From Apteryx mantelli (taxonomy: Eukaryota > Chordata > Aves > Apterygiformes > Apterygidae): 64,000 bases of DNA. A program made the position numbers and the translations under genes. How positions within the stretch are numbered: the stretch's first letter is position 1; each line of letters starts with the position of its first letter. Below are positions 12,601 through 23,700 of the stretch, piece by piece. The stretch spans positions 80,021,268 through 80,085,267 of the forward strand of contig NC_089981.1 of NCBI RefSeq assembly GCF_036417845.1, in the 5' to 3' direction. The notes below the pieces were generated by a model, which had not been told where the DNA came from, did not search any database, and was given only the letters and a program-made list of their open reading frames with translations.

Positions 12601-15600
12601 TCACCATACTCACTTCAGCTCCCTCCGTCTCCTACATTCAGCTCAACAGGATTGACTGATGTGGAAAGAATGAGCCAACAGTAGATATTAGCATTTGGTT
12701 ACTTGGTAATTCTCCCTTAATCAATACATGCCTTACATTTTAGATCCCAGTGGCAGGATGAACAGAATGGAGGAGAAAACCTCAGGTGGAATAAATCTAA
12801 TAGCTTATGGGACATTTCCAAAATAAAAACACATTTGGATCACAAATAGTAGCTTGACTGTAATCTCAGGAGTCTAATTACGAAATGGATGTGGAAACAT
12901 TCTGTAACTGTTTAGAAAGTTCATTTCAGCAGCACAGAAATTCTCTCTGTATTTACTATATATCATCACGAGTTCTCTGAGGTTATGTGTAATATCTACC
13001 CAGAAAGACACATGAATAAGAGAGGCAATTTTAAGAAGTGGAGACAGATCCATGCCTGTTATAAGTCAATGGATTCGTGCCAGAGATGAATTGAGACCAG
13101 ATTCTTCAAGAGTGTTAAATCATTTCTGGACAGTCCCAACAGAGCAGGAATCACTCTGCCCTGCAGTGGGGATGTTCTCACCACAACACAAAATCCTACT
13201 ATCTATTTTGCTTGGTGTTTGTGTCTTTGTATTAAAGAAGAGTACAAACTCCTGCGCACCATGAATTCAAAACTGCTGCCACAGAGCCGGGAAGAGAATC
13301 ATGACTCAGAAGTGCCTGCTACATCCAGAAATAAAGCCTTTGCTCTGCCCTCAGAAATAAATCTTGCTGTGTTGAATCAGATGGCTGCATGCAATATTAC
13401 CATACCTAATCTAATATTTGCAAACAGTGGCAATCCCAGCCTGCAATTCATGGATGAATGGCTCCAGGCCTGCGTACCTGCATCAAAGGGGAACCTATAC
13501 ATCTACACAATCATGAAGACTTCCAAAGCCAGCTAGTAATATGTAAAGGGGAAAGTGAGGGGCTCTCAGGGAGGATAACCTTGTGGGTCCTTTGTGGAGC
13601 ACCATAGCAAGAGTAGATGTTGTGCTTTGTGCTGAGCACACTGTCCTTCCCTGTCGGCAAACAGACCTGGATACAGGAGGTCTGTAGGCATCACAGGAAT
13701 TCAGGAACATATGGAAAGGAAAACTGATTGCTTTCAGTGTAGTTGGCTACACAAAAGTATCAAGCATTATCAAACTACCTGACCATTCACTGCTTTGGCT
13801 TCATCATGCTTCACTGTTGATTTTTTTTCAAATCCATAAAAATGCCTCCATTTGGGAGCAACCATCAGAAGAGAGATTAACCGTGACCATTCTGATTATG
13901 GAATACACATGGAAATGCACAATCCAAAGGACAGATTTTTGTCCTAAGGATGGAATTTATACAGTGCTTTCCTTTCTGGAAGGTCTGAGGAGGACAAATG
14001 GTGCTGCACGACACCTCATGGGTGTTCTCCATCTTTCAACAGCAAATCCATTTCTCCAGAGGCAAAAAAAGGAAGAAGGCACATGTCTAATTACGCTCTG
14101 TGGAGCAATTCGCCTTTTTATTTCTTGATGTATTGCATGACTGGTGGAAAATCACTCTTGGCAAACACAAAACTTACCTTGCTGCCAAAAGGTGCGTCTC
14201 TAAATTATTAATCAAGAGCACACAGAACCACGAAAGGTGGAATATTGAACAAAGGCTCAATTGACACTCTGGAAGTTGAGGAAGATATGGAAGACTCCCT
14301 TCTAATTTATTTATTCCTTTTCTGTTCTGTTATCCTGATATGCTGCTTCCAGTTACCACTGCACCCCAAACTGTATGGTATTACGTGATTTTGTTTTCAG
14401 ATTGTTGGAGATAAAGTTACTTCATTATTAATATATATGCACTGTGCATATCCATAAATATTGTATATATACGTGTGTGTAAACCTACTGGAAGTGTTAA
14501 TAGTTAAGATAAACTAAGTCCATTATTGCAATGAGTGACTATTTCTATGACCCTATTTGCAATAAAACCAGATTCAATGATATGAGAAAATTGCTAGGTT
14601 TCGAAATAATTGAACCAGGCCAGACGAATCCCCACAAAGGCATCATTTACAAAGTACTTTGCTTGTCTAAAATATTTATTCCTGCAGAAGGAAATGGAAA
14701 AAGAGTTCGTATGGTTACACAGCTATCCTCTGAGCATAAAATTGTTTTATCATGTTATGTTTATTTCCTAGACATCTTCCATTGGGGTATTGCAGGAAAA
14801 TACTGGCTGTGCAGTTAGTTCCTTTGTGTGGACTGTTCATATTTATTCCCTGGGAAGTCAATCATGTTTTGTTCAGGCTTGTTTTGTTTTTCTGCTGAGC
14901 AAACACTTAAGCAACCCTTTTCATGCAAAAACTTATTTGCATATACAATGTGAATGTACCATTCAAAGTCAGTACTGTGCAGATATTTGAGATATCTTTG
15001 CTTTTTCTGCTATGTAACATAGGAAGTAGCAGTGGAGTTCACCCTTAAAACATTGGCTTTGCTGATTAACGCTGCGGTGGTCATGCTTAAGGACTCCATC
15101 AGTAGTTACAGATATTTTTATTCTGTTTTATATTGAAAGCCTGGATAGATTTTTACTATTAAATCCTTCCAGCAAAAAGCTTCCAAGCAATCTACAGACA
15201 AAGAATTATTCCCAACAATTATCCGCTAAATAAATCTGAATAATGAATATGTTCACAGAAGTCACTATCTATTTGTGAGCAATTAACCAAAAGAAAAAGA
15301 GGTGACATTCATAAACTAAATAATTCATTTATGAATTCTTTGTCCAGCTTCGGTTCTGACACATGTTGCATGAAATTAGATCAAAGCTTAGATGAAAAAT
15401 TACTTTAAATAAGAGGGTAATATTAAGGAAAATTCTTCCAACTTCCAAAGCAGATTATCCCAATATTGTACCAATTACTCATTACTAGTGATTTAAAAAA
15501 CTACTGAAGTTGTTCTCCTGGAATCTTTCACTTCATGCATTAAGTTGTGTTTTATTCCTATCATATATTCAATTTTAGGTTGTTAAACTGCAATCAAAAG

Positions 15601-15930
15601 CACTTAGTAGGAATGGATCTGTCCCTGTTATGAGGTTTGAACTTCTGACACCTTTAGCCACTGGAACTTGAGTGCCCAGGTAACTACTAATTATTCAAGC
15701 ATTTACAACCGTTACTATCAATTTAATTAGTATGCAATGGAAAAAATGTGATAATGGCACTATTAAATGATCATTCCTGGCATTTAGATAGCAAGCTTGC
15801 ATGAAAACATTTATAAGCTGCCCTATAATTTTTCAATCAAATGAACAGAAAAAATGTGTACATTTAGTCTCTAGAACAGAAAAGAACTGGTTTTCTGGTA
15901 CCCAAAATGATAAATATTGTCTCCACACTT
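9656..15930. other. Non-coding stretch, no gene recognised
   Basis: AT-rich sequence with only chance-length frames. It contains a perfect 17-bp palindrome at 14435-14451 (atatgcac-t-gtgcatat) inside an AT/TG-rich patch. No exon, RNA gene or young repeat recognised. Confidence 0.55.
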
Positions 15931-15931
15931 T

Positions 15932-15982
15932 CATTTCTTGAAAACTAAAAAAAAAAAAGAGTTTTTTTTTTCAAGAAAATCT
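15932..15982. repeat. Poly-A/poly-T foldback
   Basis: The left arm (atttcttgaaaac followed by an A run) pairs with the right arm (a T run followed by caagaaaat), giving a stem of roughly 20 bp with a small gap and a short loop. Each half reads as a homopolymer tract plus a ttcttgaaaa/ttttcaagaa arm. It could be a tiny foldback element or a templated slippage product. Confidence 0.65.
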
Positions 15983-18580
15983 CAATAATTTCTGACCAAT
16001 TGCTTAGAAAAACTATGAGCCTTGCTTTAAATAAAACCAGAGTTAGTGAAAAAGACAGGAACTTAGGTTTCTTATTCAAGTCTAAAAGTTCACAAGATCT
16101 CTGCAACTTTCTGCAGGAAAGTCTAAAGGAGGCTACAAAAGACCTTTTTATGTGCCTTGATGGATTACGCTAGTGAAAAGGAATGAGACATTTCACTTAG
16201 AGAAAGTGAAGGGTAGGTGAACACTAGATTTTGACTTCCTTCTTTGCACCTCCACCAATTTCACTGGCCAGAGTAGACTAATAAATTCCTTCTTATAATA
16301 ATTAGTAGCAAGTGATTATCAAGGAGGAACAAGAGTAAAAGCTGGCAACCACGGTTTGGAAGGCTTTGTCACCTTTCTGCCTAGGATCTGCTGTGAGCAA
16401 AGTATTAAAGAATGATATTTCCCTACCAAAAGCTCAGTTCAGGTATTCCTAAACTAACTGCTGTGAAATGCTTGCAGGATGCATCGGGGAGTTTTACAAG
16501 CCCTGCAGCTGTGAGCTGGTTGCAGCATGAGGAAAAGCCCTCCATCACCCCAATGCACAGGCAAGAGAAGGTAAGGTGAATCTCTCCAGATGGCTTTTAG
16601 AGATGGTCCATCAAGTAGAGAGCCCCAGGCCAGCAAAACGTGTCCTCCTCCACACTGACACTGCTCTCACTGCTGGAAAGGGAAAGGCTTGAAGACCGCA
16701 GCCCCGCAAAGCACTGAGGCTCTGACGCAAAGGCTGAGCTGCTGGAGGCAGCAAGGCACCAGGAGACTGCTGGTCCCACAACTGCTGTGGGGGATCCCCT
16801 GCTGTCCTGGCCCGCTTGTGCTTTCCAGGGCAGGAACCTTTCCCAGCTACTCCCCAAATCCCTGAAGGGAAGATTAAAACACTGCGAACGGCAGATCTGC
16901 TTTGCCCTGTTTTTTTGTGCCACCACAAGCATCTCACCTCCCTTGCTCTACTGGGTCAGTGTGAAACGAGGGCCCCAGTCTGAATGGCCCAAGACCCTGC
17001 ATAGGCGTAACACCGAAGGTCGTTGAAGTCTTTCCTCCCCCTTTGCAAGAAAGTTGCCCCTTGTGAAAGGAGCAATCACAAGGTCCTGCCATGGGAGACT
17101 CCATCTAGCCACCTGGAAAATAATACAGACCTGGAGTAGTTTAGACATGTCACAGCAAATAAATAGCTCCAGGAGAAGAAAAACAAAAAAAAACTCAAGC
17201 TTGTGCTTGTAGAGACAGTAAACCACCATATTTCAGCAATCATGGCAGGTATTTTTGACTGGAAATTGTATATTTAATGATGACCAGCCTTCAGCATTTG
17301 ACAAGGGGTTGTTAAAGCCTCTTGAACAGTAAATCATCTCTCTTGCCTATCAATAATCTTATTATAATATCCATAGAAATGTCTAAAGTAAAAATCCCAC
17401 TTTATTACTATAATAATGGATCTAATTTGTAAAACATATAAAGTGAAGCCATAACTGTACTGGAGGGAGATATATGCGATCCCACTGCATCTATATCATT
17501 TCCTGATGGCTTTTGCCCACATATTTTCAGCAGAAGAAGGATTAAAAGCAATGCTACTTTTAATATTTTTGAGATTGGGAATGGTTTCTGGAAAGAAAAC
17601 CAAAATGCTTATGGAACTGCAACAACCATTAGAAAAAGAACAGCCTTAACTTTACATTTATGTATATAAATCTGCAGGTGTTTATCTGTGATTTGCTCTA
17701 TTCAGCCCCTTTCCAGTTGCCAGGAAAGCCCTGCTTTCCAGCTGCATATCTAGTATTATCACTACGTGCTATTTTTGGCTACCGAGTACATTTCAAGTAA
17801 CGTCATTCTTCCCAAGCCAACAGTGGTATGAAGGGTGGAAACTCATCTTTCCACTCCTCTCTGTCATTTGCTGCTGCTTCCGCCGGCTTTGTGGCACTGC
17901 CTACTCTCTCCAGAGGTCTCCAGAGGGGTCTCCAGACGCTTTTCCCTGGTCCTCCCCATATTCTTGAGCAAGTCGCTTTCCAACTGAAGCTTCGTGTGGG
18001 AGGCTTCATGTTGGCATTCAGAGTACATGTCCCAAATATGTCCAGCCCCACCTTCCGATTCTAGCACAGAGGAGCTCCTGGTAAGTAATTTCTTGATGCG
18101 TGATAGAGTCGTTCTGTCCAATGCCCAGAGCTTTTCACAGGTGCATTGTTTTTAAGGGCATATAATTTTCTGACTAATACTTTGGTAGATTTCCAGCTCT
18201 TGCCACAGTATGTTAACACTGGGCTTCTGTCTGAGGGGAATATGCATCATTTTGTTTTGACACTGTGTAGCTTTGATTTTCATGTTGTTAAGCCTGGTAA
18301 ATATTGCAAATGCCACTTCATTTTTAAGGTCTTCCCTGGCTACATGCTACCCAACCAGCTAATTTTTTAACATTATTCCCTTGTGATGTGATGTTGCTGT
18401 GAGGTGTTTGGTAAAGCTTGCATGGACAGGAGCAGCTTGGGAAGTTACAAATCTCTTCAGATATAAGGTTCAGTTTCCTTCTCTCTGCCACTGGACCAGA
18501 CCTCCCAGCAAAATCTCTAACCACTGCTAGTCTGAGCTGGGCATCTTCCATTCTGTGTCCCCGAAGCTGTCTCACTTTAC
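15983..18580. other. Non-coding stretch, no gene recognised
   Basis: No exon recognised on either strand. A moderately GC-rich patch at about 16450-17030 carries overlapping frames of about 110 codons on the - strand, but their translations are unfamiliar and mutually overlapping, so they are treated as compositional. Confidence 0.5.
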
Positions 18581-18586
18581 ACAGAA

Positions 18587-18835
18587 TAATTAAATATTTA
18601 TTGGGCCAGAAAGTGTGTGCATGTGCATGGCTATAGCAGAGTGCTTAGGGCACTCACCTGGTAGATGAGAGACCCTGTTCCCAGTGCCTGCTCCAATGAA
18701 TAATTAAGTATTTCATATTAAGTATTCATTGAAGCAAGGACAGGAGCAGACCTCTCCCACCACCAATGAGCACCGAAACATCAGGCTATAAAGTCTTTCT
18801 CTCATTCTTTGGCCCAATGAATATTTAAGTATTCC
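18587..18835. repeat. Palindromic tRNA-like repeat with AT arms
   Basis: An outer inverted repeat pairs 18587-18607 (taattaaatatttattgggcc region) with 18810-18830 (tggcccaatgaatatttaag). Inside it is a second inverted pair at about 18693-18710 and 18717-18733 (caatgaatanttaa). The left inner half (18637-18690, gcttagggcactcacctggt ... gagaccctgttcc) resembles a decayed tRNA gene, and the right half (about 18735-18790) reads as its reverse complement. The whole is a nested foldback, probably a tRNA-derived SINE dimer or a MITE built from one. Confidence 0.6.
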
Positions 18836-18907
18836 TTGCCAAACGAGATGGTTTCACTGGGAGACACTGAAATTCCTTACTCCCGCTTCTGCCCCACGAC
18901 TCTGATG

Positions 18908-19040
18908 ATGAGGCTGTGTACATAGGAGAGGTGGGTTCATATTCCCTTGGACTCAGAAGGAAGTTGAATCCAGGTCCCCCAAACCTTGGATGGGTCTTCT
19001 AACTCCTGAGCTGCACACAGAGCTCCACCATATTGCTCCC
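18908..19040. repeat. Palindromic tRNA-like repeat, second copy
   Basis: The left half has gaggtgggttcatattccc (B-box-like ggttcatattcc at about 18933-18944). The right half, gttgaatccaggtcccccaaa at 18963-18983, is close to its reverse complement, and the element continues into cttctaactcctgagctgc. It shares the head-to-head tRNA-like layout with the repeats at 18587-18835 and 32705-32815. Boundaries are approximate. Confidence 0.5.
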
Positions 19041-20599
19041 AGACCACAAAACTGAGGTGGTATTGGTGCTTCTCTGACCCAGGCTCAGAAAAGTGTCCTC
19101 CTAAGTGAAAAGTTAGGTCAAAATTTGGCTTCTAAATCTCTCAGGAGAAGGTATCAAATCTGAAGACACTCCTCACTCCATGGCAGGTCCTACTGGCTAT
19201 GTTATAGCCTGCTCAATGGGCCAGCTGCTGTGGATGCCATTTTTAAGCATATAATTCTCTCATGAATCATGTAGGAAGCCCAGGCATCTGACTGAAAATC
19301 ACACTGGCAGGCTGGATCTGCCCAGCAATGTCCCCACTAAATCCCCTTCTGGAACCAGCCGATAGCGATATCTCTTCCGCAGTTGATGTGTGGTGAGCCT
19401 GGGTTCAGCCAAGGGGCTAATCAGAGAGGGCAGAAGGCAATGCTTGGCAAAATCTGCTTATTCTCCACACTCTGGGGTCTGCCACCCCCCAGACTGTAGA
19501 CAACGTGACTTAATCCTGCCTCTGCAGCCCAGGGAGCACCTGTGTGAATGGCTGAATGCAAGGGAACTTTCTGAAAGACAAGGTGTAGGGCAAGGATATA
19601 TGCTCTGTTTACTGGGCAGTAGAAAGATTAAAGCAGGAAGAAAACCATGGAGGAAAGAGTGTTCAGTTACCGTCTGGGGAAGACACACATAAAAAGAAAG
19701 AGGAACAGAGATAGTAACCAACAGGAATAAACAAACCACCTAAGAAATAACACCTTTTACTTAGCAGAAGAAGGGAGGGAAGAGGGGATAGAGCGCTGGA
19801 GAAGATGACTTTGATCTTAAAGTAAAAATAAAATGTGGAGAATCTCTGCCACCCACTTAGGCCTTTGAAAAGTAGAGAACTTGCCATCTGCTACTCCACT
19901 TTCTGAGGACAGTGGGTGTCTCTGAACTGAGCTGCTTTGGATTCACTTTGGGGATTTGACTCTGGGAGCATTCCTACGCAGAAAAGGGATTTATTACTGC
20001 TGTTGCAGATCTGGTTTTTGTCATTTGGCAGAATCCACAACAATCTGATTCCATAATCAAAGATTGAGTGTTGCTTCCAAGCAAAAATCAAACCAACAAC
20101 ATAATTAGGATATCAAAGTGCAAACGAATTACCTTCTCTCATGCCTCATAATAGTGTCCAAACACAAGACTGCTGTGTAGTCTCAGCTGCTGAAATGATA
20201 ACACCATCATTCAGGATGGGGCTGCTTAGCTCAGAACACTTGGAAAGTATGAATCATATGTTTCATATCACATTTATGTTTTTCTAGCTCAGTCTGTTGA
20301 GCAGCCACCTTCAGTAACTGTTCACTCCAATTTAGAGAAATCCTTTCTGAACACCTTTCTGCCCTTACTTTAACAAAGTGTTTTCCTGAGAAAGCAGCTT
20401 TAGAGTACTAAAAAGCTATGACGATATTGCCTTGCTGTCAATATTACAGTGATCTGAGTGTAAACATCACAACAGGTGTGTTTCATATCATGACTTTTGA
20501 GGGTCATGGTAAAAATATAGCCAGAAAAGTTCAAAACTTTACCTAGATTCATTACTCCAGTTTGAATGGCAACATTTTGTGTTTTGATCAACTCCTTAG
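19041..20599. other. Intron or upstream sequence of NRAC
   Basis: No exon recognised. The sequence runs into the pyrimidine/AG context (actccttag) directly before the NRAC exon at 20600, so at least its right end should be intronic. The missing N-terminal coding exon(s) of NRAC could be here or further left. Confidence 0.5.
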
Positions 20600-20726
20600 A
20601 CAGATGATAGTAGCTGTCCTCCTTCAATACTGAGGAAAAGGCCACCTGTGGACCAAGCTGTGGGGGAAAAGAGAAAAGCAGAGAGAAGAGTTCGATTTCG
20701 TGAGCCAGAAGAAGTCATTGAACATG
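20600..20726 (+). CDS. NRAC: NRAC internal exon with SILK and RVxF motifs
   Basis: A 127-nt exon: 42 codons plus one base. It starts after the acceptor actccttag and ends at the donor CATG/gtacga, a middling splice site. In-frame landmarks are CPPSILRKR (SILR codons at 20624-20635) and RRVRFREPEEV (RVRF codons at 20687-20698), separated by a lysine/arginine-rich linker. An in-frame TAG right before the exon sets its left limit. An acceptor 6 nt further in (gacag/at) is a possible alternative. SILR and RVRF fit the protein phosphatase-1 docking consensus [GS]IL[RK] and [KR]Vx[FW]. Confidence 0.87.
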
Positions 20727-23700
20727 GTACGAATGTTCATGCTACTAAGCCTTCTGGCATGACCTTTCTAGTTCCTAACATTCACTCTGTCTATCCTCAT
20801 TAGCCTCCCCCTCTGCTAACATTATCTGTTGCCCTGTGCTCGGCACGAACCAGAACAGCTGGAGGAACAGACACCTTTTGTGACATGCTTTGCAGAAGTG
20901 CTTCTGATCCTCCTGCCTGCCTGCCCTGGGAAAACAGAGGGTCCTCGATCAAAATAGAGCAACTCCAGGGCTGTTCTAACTGTGACCTCCTGGATCAGCC
21001 CCCGCAGGGAGCATTGCAGCACCATGGTTTAGTGGACACCATGGACTCTCTTGTTGCGTCCTTCTCTGCCCCAAATCTGCCCCAAAGCACTGCTTTCATT
21101 CAGACCATATTTAAATGTGCTCATGTCATTCTGGGTAACTGGGATGTAATACCAGTGGAGGGAGCTGGCCCTTTCTTATTTCATGTTTCTGAACAGCATG
21201 CCAATTAACTAAACACTAAAGGGACGCCTGAGCCTAGCTGGCCCATTGGGGTTAAAAGCAACCAAGTCACAACCATTTCTGTCAATGAGAGCACACAAGG
21301 AATAAAATAGCTAACGTAACCTCTGGTCTCTAATGCATGAGCCACAATAAGCAGTTTGCAGGTAGGTCAACTGGGAGTAACCTTAAGCAGGAGTCTAGCA
21401 CAAAGGATCTAATTTGCACTTCTGTACATGGCTATATTCAATCCATAACCTAATAAGGACTATCACGTTATTCTGACTTTCACAAGCTGGCCCAACTAAG
21501 AAAAAATGTATTTCTTGTTAGGGAACTAACACTGTATGGTTTTGGTATGTCTGTCAGTAAAAAACACTGTGACAGGATGGTGCAATTTCTGTGATGTCAG
21601 CCACATGTTCAGACTACTGATTCAGCTTGGCACCCGCCACTACGTCTGTGTGCAGACCTTGCATTGGTTTTGCAACATGCTGTTTCTCGTGCCTTCTAAT
21701 GCAGCAGTGAAACACTCCATCTTGATAAAGACATGGCCCGAGCTTTCCAGTCAAAACTGAATTCATGGAAAGGCTCAGAGAGGAAGCCCAAAACTCTTGC
21801 AAGCTCATTTGACTGCTCAAGAGCAGGATTTTGACGAGCTGCTGTACCTCCCTCAGCTCACTGCCAGAGTCTGCAGGCAGACCAGCACTGGTAACTCTGC
21901 AGTCGGTACAACTCAGGGGAACCTGGTTCATCTCCCACTGACACTGACCTCAACTCAGTTACACTTGAGTCACACTGAACTGCAAGGAGGGAGAAGACTC
22001 GGACACTGTTTGTTCCATTAAGACATGAAAGATGTCCCAATCTATAATTAATATTTTTATTACAAACAGCCTGTGATTTAGATGACTTGCTGTTTGTACA
22101 TACAGCAGTATTAATATAGAGACTGGTAAGGGGAAGGTTGCTGGCACCACTGAAATTTTTCCATTCCCTGGACTTTTCATCCTGGATTGCATCTGGGCCC
22201 CAGCTGCCAAGCAGAGGCTGTTCCAGGACATTGCTGGATGAAGGTTGTATCTTACAGTGGGGTTTGTTTTCTAAACTTAATTCTTGTCTCAGCCTCCTGG
22301 CCTTTCTCATTTCCCTTCTAGAAATGATTCAGAATAAGAAGCTCTTTTTTTTTTTTTTTTTTTTGGTGAGAGTTAGCCGATTCCTGATCTCCCTACAACA
22401 GAAGCAATCTCTGTCTCTGAAATCCCTCATGCAGCAATTGTTACTCACTTTTCTGAAGTGCACTTATATCCGCATGTTTCTATGGAGTGGGCAAATCCTC
22501 ATCTGGCATAAACCTCTGCAGCCAAAAGCAGTGTGAGAAGTGGCCCCGTGTCTGTAAGGCAATAGGCAATTTCAGAGATACCACCCGGCTGCCAAGTATG
22601 CTTGCTTTCCTATTCACCTGCTGCACAGAGGCTTTTCCAGGCATGTAATAACATTTTCATTCTGTTTTCTAGCCATTTCCTGCTGTGACTACGTAGTGGG
22701 TAAGTTGAAGATTGCCTTTATGACTGTGAGCCATCCATGGCACTAACCTGAGGTTGCTTTGTGGCTGCGGGGATGCACTGTGCAAATTACCCTCTAAATG
22801 TGAAGCATTTCATACTGTCCCTGGTGGTTGCTTTTTCTTTTTTGGCACGTGAAGCACAGGGTGTTGATGAGGTCTGGTAGGGTATATTAAACACAACATT
22901 TAGTAAGACAAATAGTGGAAACAAAAATTAAATCCCTGAAGCTATTTTTAATTTAAAGACAATTAATATTTTTATGGCAATAAAATAGGTACAGGTTTTT
23001 CACTAAGATATGCAGGGAAAGCACCCCAAGCGAAACAGCAGTGCTCCCCACTGACTTTCATGTGTGGGGAATAGACAATTCATTTGTATGCTGGCAGCAG
23101 GGTAGAAATAATAAAAATAATATGTTTCTTCTTTTTGTTTGCGAGGATATTTGAGGCCAAACAGCCTCACAGACCCTCAAGGAAATGTGTGTATATGGAT
23201 GTTATTACTACGATGATCGTTTCCAGAGGCCCCAGCCAGCCTCCAGGTCCTACTATATGCAGTGCAATAAGAGGGGAGGGGATACATATATACGTGTATG
23301 CACACACACACAGCCATAGTTAGCTTTATCGCTAATGACTTGCCTCAGGTGACAGCAAAAATGCATAGCCAAGGCAGGAACGAAACAAAAATCTCCTGTA
23401 TCTCAGTCCAGTGCCTTTCCCACAGAGGAGTTGTCCTCTTCCTCGTCTAGGCACTTGGCTAGGGCTGAATGTCCTGTTGTAACAAATAACTTAACTAGCA
23501 AATTTAATCCTTGGTTTTGTATTTAGAATTTAGAGAAAATCATGACTGCATTTGAGATCGCCTGGAAATTTCACATGGAAAGTAACATCCATGAGATGGA
23601 AAAAGGTTATAAGCACTTCATTGAAAAGGGCTGCTGTTGAAAGCTGTTCTGCATTCACAGAAAACCTGCTCTATTATAAGATATGCTTATCAGACAGGCC

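Noticed and set aside
14435-14451. Perfect 17-bp palindrome atatgcac-t-gtgcatat
   Set aside because: Short palindromes are expected in AT/TG-rich DNA. No element boundaries around it.
1-20599. Searched for the NRAC N-terminal exon and for KIF26A exons
   Set aside because: No convincing match by eye. Short basic peptides at several places lack splice sites or family motifs.
21858-22310. 150-codon - strand frame
   Set aside because: Lies in the NRAC intron, overlaps other frames, has no recognisable domain and is within chance length.
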